Source of the DNA: Xylona heveae TC161
Lineage: Eukaryota > Ascomycota > Xylonomycetes > Xylonales > Xylonaceae
Assembly (NCBI RefSeq): GCF_001619985.1
Contig: NW_017264201.1
Coordinates: 434,001-498,000, forward strand
DNA length: 64,000 nucleotides
Direction of reading: 5' to 3'
In this document: positions 25,064 to 37,800 of the stretch, in pieces
Position numbering within the stretch: the stretch's first letter is position 1
How the letters are laid out: every line of letters starts with the position of its first letter
Notes under the pieces: generated by a model
The model's input: only the letters and a program-made list of their open reading frames with translations
Databases searched by the model: none
What the model was told of the DNA's origin: nothing
Program-made: the position numbers and the translations under genes

Positions 25064-27342
25064 CGATAAAATATTACCCCAGCAATGTCCACCCTCGAGA
25101 TGGATAATTCACAAGCAGGGAAAACAAACGTAGAAGAAGATTAGGATTGGATGTGAACTCGACCCCAACAGTACTATCTCGACCGATAGCGGGTCTGGAG
25201 TTGAGGAGGACGATTGTTTGGAATGAATATGCGCTTGGGATGACAAGCCAAATAAGCAGCAATTGACACCCACGACCAGTCAAGGTGAATACAATATCGG
25301 TCCAGGACGAGATTGATCAATCGGCAAAAGACAACATTCCCGGGCCGTCAAAGCCAATAAAGTGGAATTTTTCTTTGAATTTCCCGTGGAAACGAGAGAG
25401 GAGAGTCGAAGAGTAATTGATAGCAATCCTGTAGAGACCTGGGAACAACGCCGAGATGCAAGCACAGAGAAATCCAGTTTTTTGAGACCTCGTCGATTAA
25501 AGGGAAAAATACGGACCGTATATAGAGGAGAGAAAGGGAAAAAGAAAGTGGTCAAACGTAGAAGAGAAGTTAAAAAGGGTAATAGGAAAAGAAAAGGAAA
25601 TGGTAACGAACGAGCAAAGAGCATGAAGGATTGGGATGGAAAAACAGCTTTGAGGCAAAGAGAACTGGTGCTCGGGAACGGCTAAGGTGAACGCGGCCTA
25701 CCCAACGCAAAGGAAAGGGAAATATAATGGGACAGAGGTTCTGGAGTAGGTAGAGTCCCCAGAAAAGGTCTGGGGCGGGGGAACCAGAGAGGGTGGGGAC
25801 TAAAGGTAGTGCTAGGATCCGGGCAGCGACCTGGAGAGCTGCTAAACATGATACTAACTAGGAGCTAGAAAGGCATAGCGATTGCACGGTGCAACGCCTG
25901 CCTTCACCAAAATGTGCTCACTTATTCATTTGCGACCCCTACTTGGAGGTCTGCCTGACTAGGGGACGTCGAGAAGCCTTGCTGTCTCCAAGTGCTGGGC
26001 CCCACCCCTGCTAGTTTCACCCGTTACCCCCAGTGCCCCTCTGCATTAGCTGGTTTAGCCGCAACCGGACGTGCCCTGTGCGTCCGATGATTCGCGTCCA
26101 CCCGTCTGGCTGGCCGCGTACCCAAGGCAAGATCAACGCCCACCCGGTCAGGGCTTCGTAGCCATTCGTCACACGCAAATCCTTTCCGCCATCATCCCAT
26201 TTCGTTCAATCTTTCCTTCTTTCCGTCTCGGCCTTTGTCCGTGACCGGCCGCAAATGAAAAGAGGGTATCCAAGAACTTCAGCAGAGAAGGTTCGAGGCA
26301 TAAGGGACTCTCAAGATATTCATGACAGCAGTGCTGATATGCCCCTCTATTCGAAATTGCGGCCTTTGTCTCAATTAAACCCACCCGTGACACGCATTAC
26401 TCGTACAAGCCTGGATGGATCAACGTTTGAAGCTCATGAGATCTGCGGCCCAGTACCAAGAACTTCCAGAGGTGGTAACATCCCGTTTTGTCTTAGACTT
26501 AACGATTCCTGGCGTGCGTGTCCTTGTCGCCGGTTGCGCTTTCTCGCGAAAATCACATGAATACTAGCAGAGGAAGCAATTACTTCAATTGCAAAGTACA
26601 ATACAATCCGCCAGCGATGCACTGCCAAAATGAAAACCCCATTCTTCCCTATGTTTCTTTTACCTTACGGAGTAGGTAGCACCGCATGACAGGAACCGAA
26701 GTGCTTTCGGCTTCGAAGGCTCCAATCCACCAATGTTTCATATGGGCCAAGAACGCTTCAACCGGTGCGAGTCAGAGGACTAATGTAAATTCATAATCAG
26801 TGAAAAAGACCCTCGGCTCATTGTCTTTGAATATTGTTTTTGCGTACACGATACTCTAGAGCTATTTATTCTTAAATGAGATGATTATAGCCTGTATCGC
26901 TAACTTTGTTGCATTTCCCCTGATACTCAATTTTTCATTCCCATATACATACTTGAAGATCTGCATCCATCAAATAGCTCCTTTGCACCGAAGCATGAAT
27001 GAACTTCTAGCCCAGCAGCCTCGACAATTGTCCGCAAGATTCGACAATAACTGGTCGATTATCCTCAACAATTGGTATTTTGCTAGTTTTAAGTGCGATT
27101 CCGCGAACATTTTGAATGTAGAGCTTTTATTTGAACGTTATTACAGTGTCCAATGCTGTTGAAAATGCTCCAATTGTTCCGGGTACATTTCCACAACCGA
27201 CCGATACTGGTGTTTCAAAATGGGTTGCTAGGAGATGCAACACCTTGGATATCTGGGTCTAGCGGTATGTGCGCATTTTTATAGAACGAAAAGATACTTC
27301 GCCTGACCCGCGCCACTTCTTCCTCACAGCGATCGAATCCAA
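25064..27342. promoter_or_regulatory. 2.3-kb intergenic region; long 5' flank of the H2C2 gene and 3' flank of ERD2
   Basis: The first kilobase (25064-26160) would be 5' UTR and promoter of the minus-strand H2C2 gene; it is purine-rich at 25500-25600 and GC-rich at 25930-26150. Open frames such as 25362-25685 (+) and 26255-26560 (+) have biased composition but no recognisable domain and overlap frames on the other strand. A TACGGAGTA palindrome-like word lies at 26666-26674. The 26800-27340 part is AT-richer and should hold the ERD2 3' UTR. Confidence 0.5.
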
Positions 27343-28321
27343 CTACACGGGAAGACTGAATTTTTTGCCTTGGAGCACCCTTAAAAAAGTTAGTAAGGCG
27401 GTCCAGGGGTTCCTTCTACACCATCAATCAAGCAATCAAATAAATTTGAAACTCACTTTGTGTAATAGATCCAGAAAAAGTCTGAATAGAGGATCGTTTG
27501 GCAAATTCCAGCGAGAAGGGCAATTGGATCCCAGAAACCCTGGGCAAAATAGCGCCAAATCCAATTGGGAATGTACATAGCCCGGTAGAAACCCAACGCA
27601 AACAGATAATGCGTGGTAATGGTTTCTGCCTCCCCGGTTCGCTGGAGCATAAATAATTGAGGGAGGATAGCCACAGCTTCTAGCCAAATTGAGAAGGCCC
27701 AGAGAATCTTGGAAGCTCGTTAGCGTTATTCCCGAGGCAAGGCAAAAGCTGAATCTCACCTCAGACATATTGTATTTATAGGGGAAGCATATAGCAAGTA
27801 ATGCGCTTCCGCCAAAAAGGTAGCGCACGTTGAACGTATCAACATTGGGGTCATGGGTTGGTTTATAATCATTCAGCATAAGGAAAATAACATATCCGGA
27901 GGAGCCGATGAAAAGTAATTTGAATACGGTGTTGTAGAGCGAATCCGTGAAGGTCCAGAACAAATCTAATCAGAGTCGAATTAGTATTCAGAATTGAAAT
28001 ATCTTTGTTGGATGAATTTACTAGGGAATCGAAGACTGACCAAGGTATCGCGTGATATAGACTATGAGGTAAAGAGCTTGAGACTTGAAGGATATTCCTG
28101 CGCAACTCTTTTAAGGCTTTAGATAACTGCGACGAGGAAGAAAGCCAATTCTGGCAACGTACACTTGTCGATTTCATCTTCTGCAGCAAGATGAACACCG
28201 AAAGGAGATGAGAAAGATCACCTTTACCGACGCGTTAGATTTTACTGACAGATTGCTCGGCCAAAATCAATATCATGCCCATGAATTTGATATACTTACC
28301 GAGCAGTCTGAAGATATTCAT
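27343..28321 (-). CDS. ERD2: ER lumen protein-retaining receptor (HDEL/KDEL receptor)
   Basis: Six exons: 28321-28300, 28221-28163, 28107-28041, 27965-27760, 27707-27457 and 27379-27343, giving 213 residues, the usual size of this family. It starts [20 protein letters not shown] and ends GKKFSLPV. Family landmarks are visible: [11 protein letters not shown], the FTDSLYN segment, [10 protein letters not shown] and FWIYYTK. The product is a seven-helix Golgi/ER receptor that binds escaped luminal ER proteins by their C-terminal HDEL/KDEL-type signal and returns them in COPI vesicles. The first exon is only 22 nt, so automatic callers may miss it; the conserved GDLSHL motif across the first junction fixes the start. 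It is divergently arranged with the SF3b subunit gene that starts at 28807. Confidence 0.95.
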
Positions 28322-28806
28322 GTTTGCAACTTCTGTTATTGCCTCGAATTTCCTACTATCCTTCCAATGGCTCGAACGGAGCGCACCAGTGTCTTTGTCA
28401 CCTCTTCGAAGGCTCAGATATGCTCATTCGACGCGCGAATCTTTCCTATTCGTGACGGATTCAATTTGTGTACCGAATTCGTGACACGCAACGGAAATCC
28501 GTGGAGCTTGGATCGGTCTGAAGTTGCGGCTAATTCCGAGTGATAATAGCTCTATCCGTTGCCTCGCTCCAAAGGGGCCAGTGGAGCGGGTACTTGCAGG
28601 CTTGTAGGCCGATCGCTTGGCTTCGCCATCCACCTGGACGAGGAATAAGCGCTCTTCTTACTGGATAATCTGAGCTCCTATACCTACATCACTCAACAGG
28701 AACAGCGTCCCATGTAATCAGACATTTCTTGATTACTCAAATTTTTTTTTTTTTGCAAGTCTTCCTCTGACTATCCCAAGTACAATATCTGGAGGAGTTG
28801 CCAGTC
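28322..28806. promoter_or_regulatory. Divergent promoter between ERD2 and SF3b2
   Basis: 485 bp separate the two start codons. A poly-T run of 12 lies at 28743-28754, about 55 bp before the SF3b2 ATG, and could act as a nucleosome-depleting or polypyrimidine promoter tract. The open frame at 28208-28543 (+) overlaps ERD2 exons on the other strand and is not considered real. Confidence 0.5.
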
Positions 28807-30563
28807 ATGCCGGCGACGGTATCGAAGTCTTCTAAAAATCAATTCAGGAGGGCCAAAAAGAAGGCAAAGAAGGCAGAGGTGAGTTTCCGTCCCTCTTTCC
28901 AAATTGTTGCTAACTCGTCAAGGCGACGCCAACTCCTGATACCATTAAGGATGCAGTGACGCCTGTGGAAGAGACGGAGACTGAGCGATCAAAAGAAGGA
29001 CCAACCGTTGAATCTGTGCAGATTTCCGAAATCGACGCCGAAGATCCGCTTTTTGCCCAGTTCAAGGATATCATTAGCAGGTTTGGACGAGAGGACAAGG
29101 ATGATACCACCGAAAATGAGCCCGAAAAACCCGAAGTGTATTTTGACGATGATGACGATATTCCGGATGAAGAGGATAGTACCCCGAAAATATCCAAGAA
29201 AGCGAAGAAGCGGGCTACTCAATTATCTGTAGCGGAACTTAAGGCACTCGTTCGAAACCCCGATAAAGTGGAATGGACAGACACATCTGCCTCTGATCCT
29301 CGACTATTGGTTCATTTGAAGTCCTACCGGAATGTCGTACCTGTTCCGGGACACTGGAGTCTCAAAAGGGAGTACCTTTCCTCAAAACGGGGCATAGAGA
29401 AGCCTCCATTCACGCTCCCCAAATTCATTCAAGAGACGGGTATTGCGGAGATGAGAGACGCTGTTCTCGAAAAGCAAGACCAGGCGAGCCTGAAACAAAA
29501 GCAAAGAGAGAGGGTGCAACCAAAAATGGGACGATTGGACGTGGATTACCAGAAACTCTATGAGGCATTCTTCAGATTTCAGACCAAGCCGGAGTTGACT
29601 CGATATGGAGAAGTCTATTATGAGGGGAAAGAGTATGAAACAAACTTACGACATCTACGACCCGGAGAATTGAGCGACGAGTTGAAAGAGGCGCTCAATA
29701 TACCACCGGGAGCACCACCACCTTGGCTCATAAATCAACAAAGATTTGGTCCTCCCCCGTCCTACCCAGCGTTGAAGATACCAGGGCTTAATGCCCCTCC
29801 ACCTCCTGGGGGCCAATGGGGGTTTCATCCGGGGGGTTACGGAAAGCCGCCTGTAGATGAATACAATAGACCTTTATACGGGGGAGATATCTTTGGTGTC
29901 TTACAACCTCAGCAAAATACGCAGCTTGGCGAGCCTGTGGAGAAAACGCTTTGGGGAGAGCTTCAAGAGCCCGAGGAAGAATCAGAGGAAGAAGAGGAGG
30001 AAAGCGAGGAGGAAGAGGAAGAGGAGGAAGGTCACGAGGAAGATATTGGAGCTGGTTTGCAGACACCAAGCGGGCTTGAGACTCCAGGAGGTTTGGCATC
30101 GGCCGTTCCTTCTGAATACGGCGTCGCTGAGAGTGTAGGCGGGGACTTCGATCTGCGTAAACAACGTAGAGGAACGGAGACAGAAGAATCAACGGGTCCT
30201 CGCACCGCTTACCAAATACTCCCGGAGCATTCAATTCGAAGTCAAGGGTTCTTTGGTGGGGAGCGCGCCTACGATCTTCGCGGTGCACAGCAAGATCATG
30301 ATCAGAACCAGAATCTGCCTGTACTTGGCCAGGACGATCAAACTCGGAAGCGTAAAAAGCCGGGAGATATTGATGTCTCAATCGATGTGGACTCATTACA
30401 AGCACAAGATGGATTGAGCAAGGAAGAGATCAGAAGACAATTCGAGGAGTCGAAGCAAGAGGAGCAGAACCGATGGGGCTTTCAGGAAGACTTGAGCGAT
30501 ATGATTGCAAATGAAAGCCGGAAAAGATTACGCAGGGACGAGGAACGGAGGACAAATCGCTAA
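28807..30563 (+). CDS. CUS1: Splicing factor 3b subunit 2 (SAP145/CUS1 homologue)
   Basis: Two exons, 28807-28878 and 28923-30563 (44-nt intron), encode 570 residues. A Lys-rich start (QFRRAKKKAKKAE) is typical of the family. The DUF382 core runs from about residue 137, with DPRLLVHLKSYRNVVPVP and HWSLKREYLSSKRG. The PSP proline-rich domain follows at about 266-320 (ELSDELKEALNIPPGAPPPW). After that comes a strongly acidic Glu run (about 355-375) and a charged C-terminus. In the U2 snRNP, SF3b2 binds SF3b4 and helps anchor U2 at the branch point; the protein acts in the nucleus. The start codon is supported by the conserved basic N-terminus upstream of the first intron. An automatic ORF from the GTG at 28956 would lose this part. 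Confidence 0.93.
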
Positions 30564-31158
30564 TTAATTCGTCTCTCTGCGCATTTTTGCCGGTTCGAGG
30601 AGCTATTTGAAGGATAGTCTGCTCATGAGCCTGGTCTGTCGACTCGGGTTATATAGCGAGGCCTCAGACAGGTGCAGGGTTTATCGCCAGCAACGTACAG
30701 TCTGTCATAGACTCCATTATCGCAAACCGAAAATCCATACGACTTCTTTCTGCCTTATCTGGATCTACCAACCTGTTTTATGGACCATGGTATATCTTAA
30801 ACGCCCACCGTTCGTGTTTCTTCGCCAGTCACTCATGTACTGTTTATCAATTCTCTACAATTTTTCAAAATTGATCTTTATATGTATACAGAGGTACCTA
30901 AGGTAGGTACCTGACCTTGAAGCAAGCCAGAAAGCTAGTTGTGTCACGTGAGTCGTACGAAAATGTCAAAGCGCGTCGCGTACAGAACCCTCGGAAGTAA
31001 AAGTCTCGATTAGCTAAATTGGTCGGAGCGCCATCTCGACTAAACACTATCAAGGAGATATTGCATAGACACTCCACGAAGCCATTCGTCCCAGTATCAT
31101 AGCCGGCATTGAAAAGCCTTTTCCCTGGGCGATTGGAACAGCCTATTTCCGGCTGAGT
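30564..31158. other. Intergenic between SF3b2 and the RS-rich gene
   Basis: 3' UTR of SF3b2 followed by the promoter of the next plus-strand gene. The segment 30890-30915 contains GAGGTACCTAAGGTAGGTACC, a self-complementary GGTACC-type motif also found near 40,670. A GTCACGTGAG E-box-like word lies at about 30943-30952. The 99-codon frame at 30607-30906 shows no domain. Confidence 0.5.
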
Positions 31159-33158
31159 ATGGAAAGAGATTGGGACAGAAGGTTTGTTTACAGAATCTTA
31201 CAACCCCTTCATCCTTTGTATCGGATATGATTGACTTATATCCGATGATCGTCGGCCGTCATCCATGTTCAATCCGTTAATTACGATGCAACTGACTCTC
31301 TAGGTTTGATAGTCGAGACCGGGCCATGAGTGGTGAGACGTATCGTCCGTCTCAGCGTATTGGACGGCCTTTTCCTCCTCGCGACCACTTTCGTTCAAAT
31401 CGTCCATCGTCGGTGAGAAATTGGTCTCCGCCAGCCGGCGATAGTTATGTCCCAGCAGGGAGTATGAGGGATAGTATCCGTTCCCGTGGTCGATCACCAG
31501 GCCCTTTTCGTCGAGAATCACGCAGTCCCCATTTTCGAAATAAAGAGGTCGGAACTACTTGGAGAGAGCGACCTAGATCGCCTTTACCACGAAGATGGTC
31601 TCCACGGCGGGAGTCGAACAGATGGAACGATCGACAGCGTTCCCCTTCAAGAAGTGGTATTATGCGCACGAGGTCTCCATACAGTGGCTCGGGAGGACGA
31701 TCACCCAGAACTGCTCCTTTGAAACGCGAAAGGTCTCTTGTAGAAGATCGGCCCATCCGCTCCCCTCCTTCCAAAAGAGAAAGATTCGCTTCACCTCCGA
31801 GAGGACGTTCCGACAGACCTCTTTCTCCGGTGAGGCGTCAATACTCCCCTGCTCGGAAGGGAAGGTATTCGCCATATCTTGACACTCGCCCAAATAGGCG
31901 CTCTCCATCCCGATCCCCCGTCTCCCGCGAGGACCGTCTCGAAACACAAGCCGGCGGGTTTCGGAGGCGCCGCTCACCATCACCTCTCAGCCGAAACATG
32001 CGTTCCGACTACCGATCAGAGCACTCCTCTGGCAGAGATTCTACAAGCTCATCCCGACGCTCGCCGCCTATCCATCCCAGCAGACGTGCCCTGCAACAAC
32101 CCACAACATCGGATGTTCGATCTTCAGCTTGGTCAGCTACTCATCGCCCTGCCCATTCATCTAAATTCCCGCCACGTTCGCCTCATACTCAATCCCCCCG
32201 TGTATCGCGGTCTCCCGTACGCGAAAGGTCATTACCGCCACGGCGGCGCCGGTCGCGGCCGCGCTCCCCTCCCCGAGGTCCCACTGGCTATCGATCTCCG
32301 CTGAGAGGGGATGACTCACCTTCAGGATATGCTGTTGACGCGTCTGCTGGTGGCATGGTGGGGGATAGACAGGTTTCTCCTGGCATGGCAGGCGCTCCGT
32401 TTCGAAGTGGGGATCTTTCCAGGGCCCAATCTCCGACGGATGCTTCAGTTGGTGGCCCCAGAGATGCTGTCTTAACCGGGACGCGCTCGCCGCCATCCGG
32501 TCCGTCAGTACCATTTTCTATGCCAGCTCACAGTCGTTTGAATACCGTTTCTGTGCTATCGGCCCCTTCTCAGCCCCGCGCCGGTCCAAATTCTCGTTTT
32601 CCAAGAGATAGCTCAAGAGAATCTTTCTTGCCCCCCACCTATCCAACATCGCGTCGGCCTCCGTCATCTCATCGGCCGGGATTCTCCCGAGGGGGTCATC
32701 GAATCACATCTGGTCCTTACGAGCCACATTCAAGATCCCCAGGCCAGGCACCTCCAAGCGCTGTTCCCACTGGACCGCGTTCATCCCGCGGTCCAACCGT
32801 GCCATCCTTTTCTCAACCTCAACCCTACCGTCCTTCCCATAGTACTACAGCAACCACCTACCCTCGCACTCAGCATTTCACTCATCATCTCTCAACTATC
32901 CCTGCTCTTGTTCCGGGAGGAAAAATTCTCCCGTCGATCTTGAAGCCCGAGGTAGTCGAAAAGTTGACGAGGTTAGAGGAGGAAAAGAGAAAACTCATGG
33001 ATCTAATCGACGATAAAATGATTAAGAAGAGACTTCTTTTGAGGGATTGGGAGCGTCTCGAGCGAGAAAGTGCACGAGAAGGACTCAAAAGTGACCTTGC
33101 TGAGCAGCAACTGAGTATTATGACTGATGAAGGTGGCCTTGGGGGCTCGGCTTTCTGA
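31159..33158 (+). CDS. Serine/arginine-rich nuclear protein (RS-domain, uncharacterised)
   Basis: Two exons, 31159-31181 and 31304-33158, give 625 residues. The first exon encodes MERDWDRR and joins in phase to FDSRDRAMSGETYRP. I prefer it over the ATG at 31326 because the junction has good splice signals and keeps the Arg/Asp pattern. The body is dominated by RS, SP and RSP repeats (about residues 40-350), then Pro/Ser/Gly-rich sequence, and ends with a short charged helix likely to form a coiled coil (KLTRLEEEKRKLMDLIDDK, about 565-583, and LLRDWERLERESAREG). No RRM or zinc finger was seen. Composition suggests a spliceosome-associated or nuclear-speckle-type scaffold similar in style to SRRM proteins, but no specific orthologue is claimed. 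Its neighbour SF3b2 is also a splicing protein. Confidence 0.8.
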
Positions 33159-34819
33159 GAGCCAGCGATCAATAGTGCACAGGTGGGGAACAATCAAGAC
33201 CTTCAACTTCGAGTCGAGAGAGTGTGGGATGAGAATACTACCTTCAAAAAAATTTGTCTTATTTCGACGGCGTTAAGAAAGGATATCCGTGAGGTTTGAA
33301 AGGATCCTGTTTTTGGTGGCATTTAATTGCGTCGCGACATTTTCCCTTCGGCGAGCCTTGGCGTTTTCTTGATGCTTCTACTCTGCATTTCATCAACTCT
33401 GTGGACGCCTCGAGCTAATTTGGCCGCATTTGCTGATCATCCAGCCTTGATTGGCGATGATTTTAATCCTGTATTTTAAATCTCTCTCTAAAGCGTTTGC
33501 CATTCCCTCTTCCCCCCCCCAAAGCTCGTGGTCCTGCCCTCTTCCCGTTAAATAGGTTCCATCCACACAGAATGGATATACATCGCTTTTATGCCAGATT
33601 TGAAGATCCAACGATGGTTTTTTTTCTATCCCCAAATATACGGAAAAGGCAATTGCAGTGCGCAAGAACCGGCGTATAAATGACGAGAAAGTCGGTTTGA
33701 AAAACCTTCGCAGTCCGCGCAGGAATGACTATGAAATAATCAAGTAGTATAGCAGCTCTCTCCACTTATGAGGCTATTTTCGAAGACTTGAACAGTGTTG
33801 TAGCTACGACTACAACAAATTCAACTCGTATGGTATGTCCCTTTGCGCTTGATCCGATTACCTTAACCGCCGTTTTCAAAGAAGCATACTGTTTATCAGC
33901 CGTTGGACAAGATGAATCGGGTAAAAATATTAGCTTCGAAGTCAACCGCCATTTCCGTTGGAGGTCTGAGTCTGCAGCGAACAAATTCTGCAAAAGGTAC
34001 AACATGAAATGAATCAATTCTGAAGCCTTTACTCTTCTTCGACGTCGCGGCAACACGTGGCAATTTATAAATTACGAAATCCAGTTTCAAAAGACTAGCC
34101 TGGCGTGAAGGAAGTCCTCGCATTCGAAGGCGCTTACACAGGTTGCTTGATTTGGCGTAATACCAATTGGCACCTGCCAAGTTTGATTTGAAATCAGTCA
34201 TGAAAACAATACGAACGAGGTGCGAAGGAGATGCAGTCGGGATGGCAGCATTAGGCTGCATGTTCTCTGACCAAGACGAGTCATATTATGAGCTGAAGAA
34301 CTGGACACCCAAGCAGAGATAATTCGCTATTTCTTATGCCGCACTATGCATATGCCCAGTGACTACCCGCTTTTTCGTAATAGTTCCCCATGCAAACTGG
34401 TGAGAAAATGAATATCAAGAGCTTCTTTTGCAAAATCGTCTGATGACGACTGCAATTTCTCACGGACAACGAAACTTTCCACCACTCCAAGGGTAAGAGA
34501 AATCTAGAAGAGTTTTGAAAGGAAAGCCATCACAGATTCGTTGAATAGATGTTAAAACGTGAACTAGAAAACAAAATCAAAGAAACCGTTGAAATCTTGC
34601 TCAAGTTGCGGAAGCAGGGACGAGGAAGCCTGCCGAAAGATAGTCTGCGCAGCAGGAGCTGACCAAAATACCAACGTCTATGAGAAAGATAGAATTGAAA
34701 ACAAGAGAGGAGATACAAATAGATCGCCAATGCCATGAAAGAAGGTCGTTCTGGTGCATGTCATTAACACGTCAAATCATGTCGTCGTCTCAAATAAAAC
34801 TCAATCTACAACGGAGTTT
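33159..34819. other. Convergent intergenic region between RS-rich gene and PUF4
   Basis: 1.66 kb of convergent 3' flanks. Overlapping frames of 60-121 codons occur on both strands (for example 33896-34261 minus and 33788-34012 plus), but none shows a known domain or a consistent splice pattern. The PUF4 3' UTR should lie at the right end. Confidence 0.45.
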
Positions 34820-37800
34820 TCAAGAATATTTGAATGAAGCAGATTCCTCACTGCTGCCAAGAACGAACCCACGCTGAGGTTGACGATTTTCTTTCGCATC
34901 AACCTGGGCAGGAAGAGTGAACGCTTTAGAGTCTGATGAGCTCATCTCCGTTTTACTATGGTCGAAGACAGGTGGTGATGCTGTCTCATTAGGTTGCGCC
35001 AGATGGATAGACTGTGTGTCGCCCGCCAACCCCTCGTTATGGTCGATTGGAGGTCTTGGGCCAAATCCTGAAGCGTACTGCTTTGATAAGGGGTATTGGC
35101 GGGGTGATGAAACACTGCTTGGCGTGGCCTGGCCACTCGATGAGCCGCTACCACGTCCGTCTTTATCTTGTATTTTCCCCTGGATTCGACGTCCGTAAGG
35201 GGTAGATCTGATGGCGGGAAGAAGTGGGCGTATGCTTTCAACCAGCTGAGCTCTGCAATCGGAATCGGCGTAATCAAGCTACTTTCCTGTCAGCCAAGAC
35301 AATGATTCTGAACATCCAGGCGAGAAGACATACAGCCGTCTGTACAACATAGTTTGCGAAAGAGTCACGGAGCATCTTCTCCAACTCATTAGGGTTCAGC
35401 ATTTCTTCAATCATCGCTCGCCTCGTGTTGATATCTGCCGTTCGCAGACACTGTCATAGAAAATTCAGTACTTCCATCGACAATTATTTCGTTCAATGAA
35501 CGCACCTTCTCAATGACATTAGAACTGAACTTCTGCTTTGATAAGGTGGGAACTTTGCCCAAAAATCCGCCCCAGAGAGGCTCTGAGAAAGCTGACTCGC
35601 CTAGATCGACTGTAGAATCTTATAAGCGCGCAATCTAGAACAATTCAGGCAAGGATTTACCTACGGATATACTGAATGACATAATTGCCAAACGGATCTT
35701 GCACCAGAGAAAATGAATTTGCAGAGATTTGCCTCACCAGCTGAGCCTTCTGATGCCCAGAAGCATGATCGATGCATCGCTGCAAAACACAGCAGCCGTG
35801 ACGATGCGTGCCTACCACAACACAATTGGTGCCAACAGCATCAAAAATAAACTGGTATTTCCATGAGCGAAACGGGGCTTGAGATATGGTAGATTATCAA
35901 GACTGACCTGGGCATCTTCAGCACTAAGACGATTGAGACATTTTTGAATGACATGGTTGCCATTCAGATCTTGTATCAATTCAACCACTCGATCGCGAAG
36001 AGCGTAGATGATTGTTTGTGTCTACATTTGACTTTAGCAATGGGCTCACTAAAACCAAAAAGGGGTATACATACCTGTTCAGAAGTTGAAACAAATTCAA
36101 TCATCTTCTGAAGAGCTCTGGTTCCATGCTGATTAAGAGCGATCCGTACCATTTGAGGGGCAGCATTATTTATAAGAACCGTCCGTTCTTCGTCGTTGGC
36201 AAATTCGAGCAATTTTTGGCAAAGATAATTTCCAAATGGATCTGAACAATTAACCTCAGTCTCTGAAGTGGGCTAGCTCAACATACCTGTCATCAATTCC
36301 ACGATATGTTGACTGGTTTCGCGGAAAATCATATGCACATATTCTGGGTTTCGCTCCTCCAATTTCTTCTGCAAATACCGGCATCCGTGTTGGTCTTTGC
36401 AAAGGCTGTATATTTCGCCTCTAAGATGTTCCAGCTGCACATTCGTGAACCGAGCATTATCTATCGAACATCAGTACTGCTAAGATGAGGTCTGCCTTTA
36501 GGGAGTGTTTACCGTTTTGCATACGTCTTTGCTGAATAACGCGGGCTTGGCTGTCGGGAATTCGCGCCCCATACTGGTTATAAGGATGGTAGCTAGGAAA
36601 TGGAGATGGCGGGGCCATAATCTGCATATGACCATTCGTTTGAGCGGCTGGCCCAATATGGAAATTATTCAAGCCAGAATGCAGCATTTGCATGCCGTAG
36701 CCACCATAGGAGGAGGGTGATCCATAAGGTGGCACTCCAGTGGGATTCGAGGTATCCTGAGTGCTCCCGTTACTGCTAGAAGAGGACAAAAGAGGACCAA
36801 ACGGAGGAGCGTTTCCTTGCAGCCCTGACTGAATTGATGGAAAGGTGTTGGCCTGCTCTTCGCGGTGCAACTCTCCACCAGAAAGTTCCCTGCTATGCCG
36901 AGATTGGAGTGCCACTGGCGGAATGCGCCCCATGCTGGCATTGTGATTTTGTAGATGTTGTTGGGCGTGGGTCTTAGGGGAGCCTAAGCCCGCTAGGCCA
37001 TTTGAACTCTTCATAGTGGGTATGTCATTAGTGGAATATGATGACTGCAGTTTCGGAGGAGCGTGCGAAGAAGTGTTATTCGACGCTCTGCTAGGCCTGC
37101 CTTGATCTCCAAGTGGTCCGAATTTGACCTCGAGAGGGTTCTTATGAACACGGCTGGTTCTGCTTGGTGATTCATTGGTAGAATGATCAGACTGACGAAA
37201 CGCCACGCGTGGGGAATGATCATTTTGCTTTGCATGCTTTGCCTGAGCGACGTTCTGATGTAAATTGAAAGAATTTTGTGGGAGGCTGTGTTGTGCCGGC
37301 CGATGCGTGAAAGGCGGCCAGCCGTTGGATTTAGTTTCTGGACCGGGCGATTGAGAAAGCGCGAGATCAAGAGCGGCGGAGGACGCAGAAAGCTGGTATG
37401 TTCTGTCAGTCATCGATCCACATGGAGGGAAGCATTAGGTACTCACCAGTCCTGGGAAGTCGTTGCGACGAACCAAAATCGGGAACTTGTCATCGGTTGC
37501 ATTCATCTGAAGGTAACTCTTGACATCCGGAGACGTTGCCTGATTATGGTCTTTCTTGGGAGCGGCTCGCTCATCGTCGTCACCAAAAAGAAAGCCAGTT
37601 GTGTTGATCTGGCCAAGTGAGAACACTGATCCCAGCTCTGGCCTCGTGCTTCGCATCCGAAAATTCAATCCTGAGGCTGGCATCGAATTCCGATTCATCC
37701 TATGAAGAGCATTAGCAAATCAAGATTGGGTCAATAGCCCTAACAAAAGAGGACCGAGTTGGGAAGACGAATGTTAGAAAAAGTAGTAACGACGAGAAAA

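Noticed and set aside
25362-25685. 107-codon plus frame rich in Lys/Arg/Glu
   Set aside because: It lies in the 5' flank of the minus-strand H2C2 gene, has purine-tract composition and no domain.
26255-26560. 101-codon plus frame
   Set aside because: No domain, overlaps a minus frame of similar length, and no splice or promoter context that supports it.
27250-27275. Box A-like string GGGTCTAGCGGTATG
   Set aside because: No matching box B or cloverleaf within 60-90 bp downstream.
29788-30405. 205-codon minus frame inside SF3b2
   Set aside because: It is a shadow of the well-supported plus-strand exon.
33896-34261. 121-codon minus frame between the RS-rich gene and PUF4
   Set aside because: No domain, overlapping frames on both strands, and located in convergent 3' flanks.
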